Shown: positions 16,715-25,285, numbered from the stretch's first letter. The stretch: DNA of 37,352 nucleotides from JACMJP01 sp046160675 (GCA_046160675.1 JBJXHH010000171.1:1-37352); one strand, 5' to 3'. Program-made: numbers and translations. Notes: generated from the letters alone by a model not told the origin.

Positions 16715-17966
16715 TTTCAGTATGCAGTGTTTTTTCTTTGTTTTGCTGATAATTTATGAAGAGCAAAAGGAAAGAGAGGTAAAACGCTGTGCCTATTTGT
16801 ATTTCAAGCATATGTTCTGAGAGGCAGGAAAGTAGAACTGTTACAGCAAAGGATGTAAAAAGGAACTCTTTATATCGTTTTTTTTCAACGAAAGGGTACA
16901 AAAATGCATACAAGAAAATTATAACCCCAATTATCCCGGTGCTTGCAAAAACAAAAACATATTGGTTATGTGGAAGTTTATAGGATATCTGCTCTTCGCC
17001 GTACTGATCTTTATATTTTTCTGTTATTTCGTTTTTTATATCCCCCACTCCTACTCCAAGCAAGAGGTTCTCTTTCCCTATCTGGAAACCAAAGCGGGTA
17101 CTTACAATGCGCTGCGCATCACTGTGGCCTGCTTTCAGGTCGCCTTCCTGGATCAGTTGCCATTCATAAAAAAAATAATTCATACGATTCGCCAGTGATG
17201 GGTAAATATGTATACTGGCAAATCCCATGAGAAAAATTGCTGCTAACAAAACCAAACCTCGTACATACTGTCGTTTATCCAACATCCTTTTAATAAAAGC
17301 ATATACCATTACAATATATAATACTACTAACCCGCTACGAACGGCTAGTAAATGCAAAATGATAAAAAGCAAAACCCCAATGGCAAAAAATATCCAACGC
17401 TCAAACGGAAACTTTACTATGAAACGTTCAATAAATAAATGAAAAGCAAGGATACATGCGAATGCAACCTCAATGCTGAAACGGATATGATCATTCATGG
17501 GTGTTGGGATGGGGGCACCAACTTTTATCATTTCATTAAACTCTTTAAAATGAAAAAGGTAGTTAATGGTAACAATGTCAGCAGCAATAAAAATGATTAC
17601 TACATACAACATTAAAAATAAATACAACCGGCGTTTGTTCAAAGCGGGAAGCGTTACAAAGCCCAGCGGTAATGCTAGAAAAGGAAGTTTATTCTTGCAT
17701 CTGTCAAACCAATACTCAGTATTCTCTGAATAGAAACCACTAATGAGATAAAGTAGAAATATAGAAAGCAGCAGCATGTTTGTTTTACTGCTCAGCCAGG
17801 TTATTATGTTTTGTCGGATTTGTATATTTAGTAAAGCATTGCAAAAAAGAGTAATGGTTGCAACACTTAAAACTACTTTCGTTGTAACTAATCCTGCAAA
17901 TAACCCACCCACCGCAAGATAGGCGAAAAACCAGTTTGGAAATATTTTTAGCAAGCGGAGGAACAT
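16707..17966 (-). CDS. O-antigen ligase/polymerase family membrane protein
   Basis: From the ATG at 17966 the protein has 419 residues with about ten or more transmembrane segments and a large periplasmic loop late in the chain. The loop and its surroundings (LLGVGVGDIKNEI, KLPHNQYVFVFASTGIIG) match the Wzy_C/O-antigen ligase pattern, with the conserved HNQY. It would ligate O-antigen to lipid A-core or polymerise repeat units. The frame extends to a TTG at 17984, but a perfect -7 box (17982-17989) covers that codon, so 17966 is the start. It overlaps the WaaE-like glycosyltransferase gene by 8 bases. Confidence 0.86.
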   Translation of the reverse strand: MFLRLLKIFPNWFFAYLAVGGLFAGLVTTKVVLSVATITLFCNALLNIQIRQNIITWLSSKTNMLLLSIFLLYLISGFYSENTEYWFDRCKNKLPFLALPLGFVTLPALNKRRLYLFLMLYVVIIFIAADIVTINYLFHFKEFNEMIKVGAPIPTPMNDHIRFSIEVAFACILAFHLFIERFIVKFPFERWIFFAIGVLLFIILHLLAVRSGLVVLYIVMVYAFIKRMLDKRQYVRGLVLLAAIFLMGFASIHIYPSLANRMNYFFYEWQLIQEGDLKAGHSDAQRIVSTRFGFQIGKENLLLGVGVGDIKNEITEKYKDQYGEEQISYKLPHNQYVFVFASTGIIGVIIFLYAFLYPFVEKKRYKEFLFTSFAVTVLLSCLSEHMLEIQIGTAFYLSFLLLFINYQQNKEKTLHTENA

Positions 17967-17981
17967 GCAGTTTTGAAGCTT

Positions 17982-18015
17982 CAAAGCTACTTTGATTTCA
18001 CTGAAATACCTGCAA
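17982..18015 (-). promoter_or_regulatory. promoter of the O-antigen ligase/glycosyltransferase pair
   Basis: The minus strand has TTG (18013-18015), 23 bases, then TAGCTTTG (17982-17989), 15 bases before the ATG at 17966. This rules out the upstream TTG start. Confidence 0.58.
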
Positions 18016-18051
18016 TGCTAACGCACATTTTAGCATGTTGTTGTAATGGCA

Positions 18052-18059
18052 TATTTTTG
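18052..18059 (+). promoter_or_regulatory. -7 box for the first ECF sigma gene
   Basis: TATTTTTG, a full match to TAnnTTTG, 11 bases before the ATG at 18071. No -33 TTG at consensus distance. Confidence 0.42.
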
Positions 18060-18070
18060 CCAATAGATAC

Positions 18071-18640
18071 ATGGACAAGATAAAAGCGCATAAAGACAGG
18101 ATCTTTGAAAAAGAATTTCTCCCGCATGCTGATGCCCTGTACAACTTTGCCTATCATCTCGTTTACGATGAGGAAGATGCAAATGACCTGGTTCAGGAAA
18201 CTTTTTTAAAGGCTTATCGCTTTATTGATAGTTACCAGCAGGGAACTAATGCTAAGGCATGGCTCTTTAAGATCCTCAAAAATGCGTTTATAAACGATTA
18301 CAGGAAGAAGGTAAAACAGCCGACAAAAGTTGATTATGATAAGCTGTTTGATTACAAGGAAACTGAAGAAGAGAGTTATGTTGAATATGTTGATCTTCGC
18401 CAGGAAGTTTTCCAGGGGTTGATTGGCGATGAGGTTACCCGGGCCATCAATGAGTTGCCCGTTGATTTTAAAACGGTAATTTTATTATGCGACGTAGAAG
18501 ATTTCAGTTATGAAGAGATCGCTAAAATTGTTGACATACCCATCGGCACAGTGCGAAGCCGCCTGCACAGGGCAAGAAATATATTAAAGGACAAACTGCG
18601 CAACTATGCATTTGAGCAGGGTTTTAAAGAAAAACGGTAA
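18071..18640 (+). CDS. ECF RNA polymerase sigma factor (RpoE-like)
   Basis: A 189-residue group 4 sigma factor. Region 2 (HADALYNFAYHLVYDEEDAN, DLVQETFLKAYRF, AWLFKILKNAFINDYRK) and region 4 (LPVDFKTVILLCDVEDFSY, EIAKIVDIPIGTVRSRLHRA) are complete; region 3 is absent as in all ECF factors. It would direct polymerase to a stress or envelope regulon. The next gene, 2 bases downstream, is a zinc-type anti-sigma candidate, which fits the usual sigma/anti-sigma pair. The start is fixed by the -7 box at 18052-18059. Confidence 0.94.
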   Translation: MDKIKAHKDRIFEKEFLPHADALYNFAYHLVYDEEDANDLVQETFLKAYRFIDSYQQGTNAKAWLFKILKNAFINDYRKKVKQPTKVDYDKLFDYKETEEESYVEYVDLRQEVFQGLIGDEVTRAINELPVDFKTVILLCDVEDFSYEEIAKIVDIPIGTVRSRLHRARNILKDKLRNYAFEQGFKEKR

Positions 18641-18642
18641 AC

Positions 18643-18906
18643 ATGGACCAACAGTTACCCAAACATGACTGCAAAAATTTTGTGAAAAAAGTTTTCCTGG
18701 TTTTAGACGGGGAAATACCTGACACAGAAAAAAAACTCTTCATAGAAGATATTCAGCGCTGTAAAGGATGCCTTGAACATTATCACATTGAGAAATATTT
18801 TAAAGAGTTTGTGTACAATAAATTTGAGCGCAAGGAATGTTCTGATAAACTGAAAACGAATATTCTCGATGAGATAAAAAAGATTGATGCGGAAGATGGT
18901 GTGTGA
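18643..18906 (+). CDS. small zinc-type anti-sigma factor
   Basis: An 87-residue soluble protein with no membrane segment. The pattern HDCKNF, LDGE, RCKGCLEHYH and KECSDKLKTNIL (His8, Cys10, then a CxxC near 41-44, and a late Cys) is that of the small ZAS-type anti-sigma factors, in which His and Cys bind zinc and thiol oxidation releases the sigma factor. It begins 2 bases after the ECF sigma gene, so it should be co-translated and hold that sigma. Redox sensing is inference from the Cys pattern. It ends 4 bases before the convergent TonB-type gene. Confidence 0.8.
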   Translation: MDQQLPKHDCKNFVKKVFLVLDGEIPDTEKKLFIEDIQRCKGCLEHYHIEKYFKEFVYNKFERKECSDKLKTNILDEIKKIDAEDGV

Positions 18907-18910
18907 GCTT

Positions 18911-20062
18911 TTACTTGATTGCAATAGGTAACGTATAACTTACCTTCACATTTTTACCGTTCAGTTTTCCAGGAATCCAGTCGGGCATTATTGAAACAAC
19001 CCTCACAGCTTCTTTGTCAATTTCATTTTCTAAGCCTTTTATCACTTCTGCATTAGTAACCTCTCCGGTTTCACCAATCACAAACTTCACATATACTTTA
19101 CCGGTATATTCATCTTTATCAGCCGGGATTAAAAAATTTTTCTCTATGAATTCCCGCAAAGCATTTTCCCCTCCAACAAATTCAGGCATTTGATCAACAA
19201 CAATATGAATAGAATCGTTAGCTAATTCATCTAATTCTGCCGGAACACCACTAGCTATATCATCAACAGATTCTGCGCTTACATCTTTAGCAGCATTAGC
19301 TTTTTTCGATTTTTTGTCCCGCTTTGTTTCATCAGTTACTATCACTTCATCCAAGCTGCCCGTTTGTGATTGAGAATTATAACCAAAACTTTCAGAATTA
19401 CTTTCTGATGCACGAATCTCTTCATTGAATACAACCGTTGGCGCCTCGGCCAATGTTGCATTTATTTCAGTTCTTTCTTCATTTTCCCCATCTTTAACCA
19501 GTACCTGGTTTTTAGATTTAAAATCATCATAGGCAATTGCATTTTCTGAAGTTGTTACTTGGCCAGATTTATCAAAGGGTATAGAATCGCCCTGTGAAAT
19601 TGTTTTTGTTTCCTGTTCGCTTTCGGGCAAAATATCAGTTTTCGTTGAAGTACTATTTTCATTTATTGAAGCATCAACTCCGCCCTCATCATAAATTTTT
19701 TCAGCTTGTGCAATTTGTTGTTTGTTTGTTGAATCATTCATAAACCAAACAGCGAACCAGGCAACTCCTATAAATACAAGCAGCATGGCAGCAATAGCCA
19801 GAGGCCGGGTTTGCATTGAAATGAGTTTTGATTTTTTTGATGCCCCCGCAAGCATGTCAACATCAGCAAACAGGGTATTTAAATGTTTGTGAAGGTCTTT
19901 TGCAGGCAACAACTTATATCCTTCAACAGCATCTTTCAAAAACTCATCTTGCTGCAAATGTTTTTCAAACATCGCCCTTTCATCCTTGCTCAGCTTATTT
20001 TGTAAGTAAGCAATAATGCCTTCTTTAGTAAATAATTTTGATATGTTCTTTTCAGCCTGCAT
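18911..20062 (-). CDS. anti-sigma-like protein fused to a TonB C-terminal domain
   Basis: A 383-residue single-pass protein. The cytoplasmic part (1-87: IIAYLQNKLSKDERAMFEKH, AVEGYKLLP) resembles the N-terminal part of Bacteroidota anti-sigma proteins without zinc ligands. One transmembrane helix (about 88-108, LAIAAMLLVFIGVAWFAVW) follows, then a long acidic Ser/Thr-rich periplasmic linker, then a TonB C-terminal domain from about 290 (GKVYVKFVIGETGEVTNAEV, PGKLNGKNVKVSYTLPI). The gene overlaps the ECF sigma gene by 11 bases, supporting an anti-sigma role. It may connect an outer-membrane event at the TonB domain to the sigma factor; this is inference. Confidence 0.83.
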   Translation of the reverse strand: MQAEKNISKLFTKEGIIAYLQNKLSKDERAMFEKHLQQDEFLKDAVEGYKLLPAKDLHKHLNTLFADVDMLAGASKKSKLISMQTRPLAIAAMLLVFIGVAWFAVWFMNDSTNKQQIAQAEKIYDEGGVDASINENSTSTKTDILPESEQETKTISQGDSIPFDKSGQVTTSENAIAYDDFKSKNQVLVKDGENEERTEINATLAEAPTVVFNEEIRASESNSESFGYNSQSQTGSLDEVIVTDETKRDKKSKKANAAKDVSAESVDDIASGVPAELDELANDSIHIVVDQMPEFVGGENALREFIEKNFLIPADKDEYTGKVYVKFVIGETGEVTNAEVIKGLENEIDKEAVRVVSIMPDWIPGKLNGKNVKVSYTLPIAIK

Positions 20063-20687
20063 CTCTCTTTTCTAAATAAATCTTCAAATTCCTTTTTCCG
20101 TTCTGAATATAACTTTTTACCTGCAGCATGCTGAATCCTGTAATTTCTGAAACCTCCTCATAACTCTTATTCTGCAGGTAAAACAACTCAATACATTTTT
20201 TCTGTTGTTCGTTCAAAACTTTAATGCCTTCTTCCAGTTGCTGCAATTGCAGTTCCTTCAGTTCAGCCTCATCATGATGCGCTATAGGTTCCAATTCCAC
20301 ACCCCCTTCATCCTTGTCGTTAAACACCTGAAACTCAACAAGTTTATGTGTTTTTCCCTTCCTCAGCAGCATCAGGCATTCATTTTTGCTCACCATGTAC
20401 AGCCAGCTTTTAAAGTTCTGTACGTCATGCCTTTTCAGATCAGATAGCAATTTTTCAAATATGTGCATCACCATGTCTTGTGCCGTATCAGCATCTTTCA
20501 GGTATTTCAAACACACACCGAAAACAAGATGGGCATAACGTTTAAATAGTTCACCCAGCACAGCGCTTTCGCCTGTACGTCTGAAATTCTGAAGCAGAAC
20601 TTCGTCGGGTGTCGTTTCCTGTTGTTTAAATTGAAACAGTTTCAAAAGTGAACTTTCTGATTGGATAAAGTTACAGGTTCTACGCAA
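20052..20687 (-). CDS. ECF RNA polymerase sigma factor (second)
   Basis: A 211-residue ECF sigma of the Bacteroidota type. Region 2 (VLGELFKRYAHLVFGVCLKY, AQDMVMHIFEKLL, NFKSWLYMVSKNECLMLLRK) and region 4 (LNEQQKKCIELFYLQNKSYE, EVSEITGFSMLQVKSYIQNG) are clear. The start is uncertain: there is no ATG before region 2, and TTG codons at 20687 and 20645 are both possible; the shorter one gives MKLFQFKQQETTPDE. It overlaps the TonB-fused anti-sigma gene by 11 bases and is its probable partner. Confidence 0.92.
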   Translation of the reverse strand: MRRTCNFIQSESSLLKLFQFKQQETTPDEVLLQNFRRTGESAVLGELFKRYAHLVFGVCLKYLKDADTAQDMVMHIFEKLLSDLKRHDVQNFKSWLYMVSKNECLMLLRKGKTHKLVEFQVFNDKDEGGVELEPIAHHDEAELKELQLQQLEEGIKVLNEQQKKCIELFYLQNKSYEEVSEITGFSMLQVKSYIQNGKRNLKIYLEKRDAG

Positions 20688-20705
20688 AGAGCTGCCTGTA
20701 AGTTA

Positions 20706-20713
20706 CAAATGTA
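20706..20713 (-). promoter_or_regulatory. -7 box for the second ECF sigma gene
   Basis: The minus strand reads TACATTTG, a full match to TAnnTTTG, 18 bases before the TTG at 20687. No -33 TTG at the usual distance. Confidence 0.4.
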
Positions 20714-20749
20714 AAATGCGAAATGTTGTGATTTATTGTGAAAAGTAGG

Positions 20750-22066
20750 TCATTCTTGTGTTTGAATATCATCATTATTATCCACTGGCTGTTCTTCATT
20801 TTGATCAGGGGCATCCCTATGAAGCTCATGCGGGTTCCAGCCAACAATAGCGAGCATAATAAAGAAACCTATTACGTAGGCAACAGCTATATACCACCCT
20901 TTTTTAAGCCATTCCACCACGGATTTTGCCTCAGGATACATGTTTGAAATAGCTACGCCGGCTGAGGATCCGAACCAAAGCATGCTTCCGCCGAAACCTA
21001 CTGCATATGCTAACACCCCCCAATCGTAACCACCCTGAGCAAGGGCAAGTTTTGTGAGAGGAATATTATCAAAGACACTAGAAATGAAACCGAGAGCAAA
21101 TGCCGAATGCCAGCTTGCAGGAGGCAGTTTTTCGACTGGCATCATGCTGGCGCACAACACAAGAGATAGTAAAAAAATTGAACCTGGAATAGCTTTCTGT
21201 AATTCCTCCCACTCAATACTAGTAAGCAAAGCACCAAGGATGATGGCAGCCCAAACACCAGCTGCTGGAAAATCTAACTGAAAGTTGGCAATGATAGCTC
21301 CGACAAGTATCATCAAACAAACCAACAATTTTTTAAAATCAATTTTTGGCGAATGATAGCTGCCTTTTAACATGGGATGATATTTATGCTGGGCAATTGC
21401 AGCAAAAACTCCGAAAATAAAAAGCGCAGGAACCGCAGCTACGTATGCATGCAGAACATCAGCAGGGTTAACCCCGTCAATCCACATCATTGTTGTAGTT
21501 GTATCTCCCAGCACAGAACCTGAACCCCCGGCATTACTTGCACCCACTATTGCGGCAATGTAACCAATATGAACTTTGCCCCGGAACACAACATGTGCTA
21601 TACTTCCCCCGATAAGCGCTGCAGCAATATTGTCTAAGAAGGAAGAGAGAACAAATACAAAGATCAGCAGAATGAAAGGCCCCCGCCAGTCATGTGGTAA
21701 AAGTTTTGGAATTGCTTTAGGAATATGCGAATCTTCAAATAGCTTAGCAAGTATTGAAAACCCCAGCAGCAAACCGAGCAGGTTTAGTAATATCTGCCAT
21801 TCATGTTCAAGGTGATGAAGAATATTGAAGTCTGAGAAACCGAGCTTTAAAATTAAAATAGACGCAAGCCCGCATAGGGCTACTAACAGTGTTTTATTAT
21901 GAAAAACAGCAACTCCCACAAGGGTAAGCCCAAACAAAATGAATTCGAGAGGAATGCCAAACAACCCCATACTTAACTTGTTTTCGTCATTTGCAGCAAG
22001 CACAACTATTGGTAAGAGGAGGCAAACAAAAAAAAGAATGTTGCGTTTTGAATTTAAGAAGCTCAT
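20750..22066 (-). CDS. NhaD-type Na+/H+ antiporter
   Basis: A 438-residue ion-transporter-superfamily membrane protein with about 12 hydrophobic segments. Motifs typical of NhaD are SSFLDNIAAALIGG, GASNAGGSGSVLGDTTTTMM and the second-half repeat FISSVFDNIPLT, which form the discontinuous-helix ion site with Asp residues. It would exchange Na+ or Li+ for H+ across the inner membrane. The N-terminus has a hydrophobic, signal-like segment (ILFFVCLLLPIVVLA). It is divergent from the LutB-like gene with 51 bases between the starts and has a near-perfect promoter. The C-terminal tail is acidic. The family is firm; ion specificity is by analogy. Confidence 0.86.
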   Translation of the reverse strand: MSFLNSKRNILFFVCLLLPIVVLAANDENKLSMGLFGIPLEFILFGLTLVGVAVFHNKTLLVALCGLASILILKLGFSDFNILHHLEHEWQILLNLLGLLLGFSILAKLFEDSHIPKAIPKLLPHDWRGPFILLIFVFVLSSFLDNIAAALIGGSIAHVVFRGKVHIGYIAAIVGASNAGGSGSVLGDTTTTMMWIDGVNPADVLHAYVAAVPALFIFGVFAAIAQHKYHPMLKGSYHSPKIDFKKLLVCLMILVGAIIANFQLDFPAAGVWAAIILGALLTSIEWEELQKAIPGSIFLLSLVLCASMMPVEKLPPASWHSAFALGFISSVFDNIPLTKLALAQGGYDWGVLAYAVGFGGSMLWFGSSAGVAISNMYPEAKSVVEWLKKGWYIAVAYVIGFFIMLAIVGWNPHELHRDAPDQNEEQPVDNNDDIQTQE

Positions 22067-22072
22067 TTAAAC

Positions 22073-22102
22073 CAAAAGTAGAAATTTATTTTACTTCTGC
22101 AA
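22073..22102 (-). promoter_or_regulatory. consensus promoter of the antiporter gene
   Basis: The minus strand has TTG (22100-22102), 19 bases, then TACTTTTG (22073-22080), ideal for the Bacteroidota consensus, ending only 6 bases before the ATG at 22066. A weaker plus-strand box TACTTCTG (22092-22099) for the LutB-like gene overlaps it. Confidence 0.68.
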
Positions 22103-22117
22103 GATGGGCAATGTTAA

Positions 22118-23560
22118 GTGAAACTGTGGAAAGCTACGAGGGCTATTGCAAAGGATGAACTAATTTCGCAACTGATGAGCACAACGCTTCATACATTTCT
22201 CGAAAAATCAGAAACAAAATCATTTGATGCTGAACATAAACGAAAGCTTTTGTTCAACATCGGGAAATATGACGATACTGTTGTAAAGGGAAAACAACAA
22301 TATGCTGACCTGGAACTTGCCCGCAAGAAAGTAAAAAATATTAAATGGAAGGCGATTGAAAACCTTGATAAGTACCTGATTGAATTTGAAACCAACTTTA
22401 CCGCCAATGGTGGAAAGGTGATTTGGGCTAACGACAAACATGAGGCGCAGCAGGAAATATTAAAAATACTGAAGCGAAAAGGTGCAAGGTCAGTGGTGAA
22501 AGCCAAAAGCATGGCAAGTGAAGAAATTCACCTTAATGAATTCCTTGCAGAACATCTGATAGAAAGCGTAGAAACAGATCTGGGGGAATATATTCAGCAA
22601 TTAGATGGCGAGGCGCCCTACCACATCGTTACCCCTGCCATGCACAAAAGCAAAGATGATGTGGCGAAATTGTTTCATGAAAAACTAGGTACAAGCTTAG
22701 AACTCACTGCCCAGGAACTTACTTTAGTAGCAAGGGAAAAACTTCGAAAAAAATACCTTGAAGCAGAAGTGGGTTTCAGCGGCGCAAATTTTATTTTACC
22801 TGATGTTGGGGCCATTGCTATAACTGAAAACGAAGGCAATGGAAGATTGAGCACAAGTTTCCCCAAAACACATATTGTAATTGTAGGCATTGAAAAGATG
22901 CTCACTAGTGTAAATGACCTGAACATTCTGTGGCCATTGCTTGCAACCTACGGTACCGGGCAGAAAGTAACAGTTTATAATACTATTTTCTCCGGACCCA
23001 AAAAAGAAATTGAGATAGACGGACCGGAAGAAATGTATGTGATATTACTTGATAATGGAAGAAGTAAATTATTGGCAGAGGCGGATAAAAGGGAAGCCTT
23101 GTATTGTATCCGCTGTGGCGCCTGTTTGAATGCTTGCCCTGTGTATAAAAACATTGGCGGTCATACCTATGGTTCCACTTATAGTGGCCCAATAGGTTCT
23201 ATCATTACTCCGCATTTTGATGGCATGGAAGAATTCAAACACCTTTCTCAGGCGTCTTCCCTTTGTGGTAATTGCACAGAAGTTTGCCCCGCAAAAATTA
23301 ATCTGCACACTTTGTTATTATATAACCGGAAAGAGGCAGTGGAGGAAGGCTACACTACATTCGGCGAAAAAACCGCCTGGAGGCTTTGGCGCAGAGCCAT
23401 GCTAAATCGAAAAGTGATGGACAGGTATAATGCTACATTGAAGAACTTCGCTATAAAAACTTTATTCAAGAACAGTTGGGGTAAGAGGAGAGACATGATC
23501 ACTTTTGCTTCAAAGTCTTTCAGCAGGCAATGGGAAGAAATGCATGGGGAGAAAGAATAG
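22118..23560 (+). CDS. lutB: LutB-like iron-sulfur protein (L-lactate utilisation)
   Basis: A 480-residue protein with an N-terminal LUD domain and a C-terminal ferredoxin-type domain. The two clusters are CIRCGACLNACP (Cys 330, 333, 336, 340) and CGNCTEVCP (Cys 383, 386, 390), plus the start RAIAKDELISQLMSTTLHTF. LutB is the iron-sulfur and LUD subunit of the LutABC lactate dehydrogenase, which oxidises L-lactate to pyruvate. No lutA or lutC lies next to it; the neighbours are an antiporter and a DinB gene. The start is GTG at 22118, since a TAA stands directly in frame before it. Confidence 0.9.
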   Translation: MKLWKATRAIAKDELISQLMSTTLHTFLEKSETKSFDAEHKRKLLFNIGKYDDTVVKGKQQYADLELARKKVKNIKWKAIENLDKYLIEFETNFTANGGKVIWANDKHEAQQEILKILKRKGARSVVKAKSMASEEIHLNEFLAEHLIESVETDLGEYIQQLDGEAPYHIVTPAMHKSKDDVAKLFHEKLGTSLELTAQELTLVAREKLRKKYLEAEVGFSGANFILPDVGAIAITENEGNGRLSTSFPKTHIVIVGIEKMLTSVNDLNILWPLLATYGTGQKVTVYNTIFSGPKKEIEIDGPEEMYVILLDNGRSKLLAEADKREALYCIRCGACLNACPVYKNIGGHTYGSTYSGPIGSIITPHFDGMEEFKHLSQASSLCGNCTEVCPAKINLHTLLLYNRKEAVEEGYTTFGEKTAWRLWRRAMLNRKVMDRYNATLKNFAIKTLFKNSWGKRRDMITFASKSFSRQWEEMHGEKE

Positions 23561-23582
23561 CAGTAATTAATTCTCGTTAATC

Positions 23583-24110
23583 CTATTTACAATAATACTT
23601 CTCAACTATCTCTTTGTGGTGTTGTGCATGATAGGCCGTGAAGTAAAGCATTTCCCGGGCTGTAAGTTTACCAAGTAAGGGATGAGGGAAAATGAAGGTA
23701 TCTAAATCTTTTTCACTCCAGTTTTTCCCAACTGCTGAGGAAACAGATTGTAAATATTTTTTTGTTTGCAGGATGATTTCGTTTTTAGAAATTTTTATTT
23801 TTTCTGAAGGAACAAACCTCCCCCTTGCTCTGCCACCCACTGTTAACCTGTCTGTATATCTTTTTACTAACTGATCATAGGTTCTTGAAGGTCGGTTACT
23901 TTTTCCTACAACTATTCTGATGATAAACTTCGGGAGTTTATAAGCAAGCACTAATGGTTGAACCGACCTTCTTATATGTTCAAGGTTTTGATGCGGGCTC
24001 CATTTATCATGAACAGAGGTTGTGAAAATTTCTTCGGGTAATTTCTGCATCAACAGAAAAAATTCTTCATGTTTCTGATTCAGAATACCAATGATCTCTT
24101 CTTTTTTCAT
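23583..24110 (-). CDS. DinB family protein (second)
   Basis: From ATG 24110 a 175-residue DinB_2-type protein. The likely metal histidines are in KWSPHQNLEHIRRS and in YHAQHHKEIVEKY near the C-terminus. The frame extends to a TTG at 24134, but a perfect TAAATTTG box at 24123-24130 covers that part, so 24110 is the start. It is not closely similar to the DinB protein at 12090. Substrate unknown; a stress or thiol-transfer role is only a family-level guess. Confidence 0.85.
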   Translation of the reverse strand: MKKEEIIGILNQKHEEFFLLMQKLPEEIFTTSVHDKWSPHQNLEHIRRSVQPLVLAYKLPKFIIRIVVGKSNRPSRTYDQLVKRYTDRLTVGGRARGRFVPSEKIKISKNEIILQTKKYLQSVSSAVGKNWSEKDLDTFIFPHPLLGKLTAREMLYFTAYHAQHHKEIVEKYYCK

Positions 24111-24122
24111 ACTCCCAGAGTG

Positions 24123-24130
24123 CAAATTTA
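24123..24130 (-). promoter_or_regulatory. -7 box for the second DinB gene
   Basis: The minus strand reads TAAATTTG, 12 bases before ATG 24110; it excludes the upstream TTG start. Confidence 0.48.
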
Positions 24131-24306
24131 ACAATCAAATTTTGTGGGACTTTTTACGAAAAGAAGACGGTTTTGTCGGGAGGTTGTTTTTAGGTATTTG
24201 CTGTAAGCCCCTTCCTTGCAAGCCTTTCGGGCTTTAGGAAACACAAGAAATGTGAAAAGATGGGTTCAAAAACAATATACACTTTGGAAAACTTCAATAT
24301 CTGTAC

Positions 24307-24337
24307 TTGATTCATGTAACTACAATAATCAACTTTG
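24307..24337 (+). promoter_or_regulatory. promoter of first small paralogue
   Basis: TTG (24307-24309), 20 bases, then CAACTTTG (24330-24337), one base off TAnnTTTG, 19 bases before the ATG at 24357. Apart from a short AAGCC/GGCTT hairpin without T run at 24220-24234, the rest of 24131-24356 shows nothing recognisable. Confidence 0.45.
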
Positions 24338-24356
24338 CATCATAAAATATTTCAAA

Positions 24357-24686
24357 ATGAATTCATCTCAAAAACTTAAAAATGTATTGGTTGACCTGGT
24401 AAGTTATATAGGAAAGTCATTTCCAATCATGCGCATAAGTACAATTTCTTTTTATAAAGAAAATAACCTGGTGGCAGCATGTTTTTGGGGGAATGATCTG
24501 GAGCATTTACTAAAAATGAATATGCATAAAATGTTACCTGGTGAAAGCGGGCCCTCTTGTGTGATATACAACATAGAAAATTATTTAACATCAACTGAAG
24601 CGGAAGTACAGGGAACAGATATAGAGGGGAAACCATTTTCTATGCATTGTAATATAAATTTTCTGACCAGGAAAAGTGCTGCCTGA
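24357..24686 (+). CDS. small protein of unknown family, paralogue A of a tandem triplet
   Basis: A 109-residue soluble-looking protein without signal peptide or membrane segment. I do not recognise the family. It shares a layout with the next two genes: an N-terminal helix ending SFP (VLVDLVSYIGKSFP), a strand pair ISFYKENNLVAACFW, a variable middle, then EAEVQGTDIEGKPFSM and a C-terminal FLTRKSAA. The frame is open further upstream to 24216, but the shared alignment and the promoter at 24307-24337 support the ATG at 24357. It has its own terminator at 24746. Function unknown. Confidence 0.68.
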   Translation: MNSSQKLKNVLVDLVSYIGKSFPIMRISTISFYKENNLVAACFWGNDLEHLLKMNMHKMLPGESGPSCVIYNIENYLTSTEAEVQGTDIEGKPFSMHCNINFLTRKSAA

Positions 24687-24745
24687 GAGTAGGGTAATGA
24701 GTTTGGTTTTTAAATAGTTGGTTTTTCAAAGAGTGTGTGTTAGTC

Positions 24746-24778
24746 ACTGGCGCAGGGTTCTCCTTGCGCCGGTTTTTT
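24746..24778 (+). terminator. strong intrinsic terminator after paralogue A
   Basis: A 12-bp stem (ACTGGCGCAGGG with CCTTGCGCCGGT, two wobble pairs, loop TTCT) followed by six T, 59 bases after the stop. In the rest of 24779-24979 I see no confident promoter; TTG at 24921 with ACCCTTCG at 24942 is a poor candidate. Confidence 0.85.
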
Positions 24779-24979
24779 ATTTTCCCCGATACCTGAAAAA
24801 TAATGTCGGCTAAAAATGCTGCTGTTTTTAAGATTTACTTCCGTTTTAGGTAGAAATCTGACAATACTATGAAAAATCCATCCCCTTAGGTGCTTTCGTA
24901 TCTATGACAAAGAAAAAAAATTGTTCTTGGAGTAAGAGTTAACCCTTCGGAAATTTGAAGTAAATAAATCAACCACTCA

Positions 24980-25285
24980 ATGCATCAAATACAAAACATA
25001 AAACATGTGATAGCAAACCTGGTGACAGAAGTGGCTCTTAGTTTCCCGGTTTCGTATATAAACAGTATCACATTCCTGTTGCAAGGGAATTTAGTTGCAA
25101 AATGCGACTGGAAAGAAGCAGATGAAAATTCAATTTGCATAAATATCCTTCATCCCGCTTACTACACACAATACCATTCAGAGAGGTATTTTTCGGAAAT
25201 AGAAGTGAAAGGTATAGACACAAATGGGCTTCCCTTCAGGTTGTTTTCCCCTGCGCATGAACTATTAAGAAGCAGGGCTGCATAG
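24980..25285 (+). CDS. small protein of unknown family, paralogue B
   Basis: A 101-residue protein aligned with its neighbours over most of its length: VIANLVTEVALSFPV, INSITFLLQGNLVAKCDW, a shortened middle, IEVKGIDTNGLPF, and the C-terminal AA. It is the most diverged of the three: the conserved ACFW is KCDW here and the middle is about eight residues shorter. No signal peptide, membrane segment or Cys-rich site. The start ATG 24980 aligns with the starts of A and C. Function unknown. Confidence 0.66.
   Translation: MHQIQNIKHVIANLVTEVALSFPVSYINSITFLLQGNLVAKCDWKEADENSICINILHPAYYTQYHSERYFSEIEVKGIDTNGLPFRLFSPAHELLRSRAA

Noticed and set aside
12090..24110. The two DinB proteins as a recent duplication
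   Set aside because: They share only the fold-level His pattern; sequence and neighbours differ.
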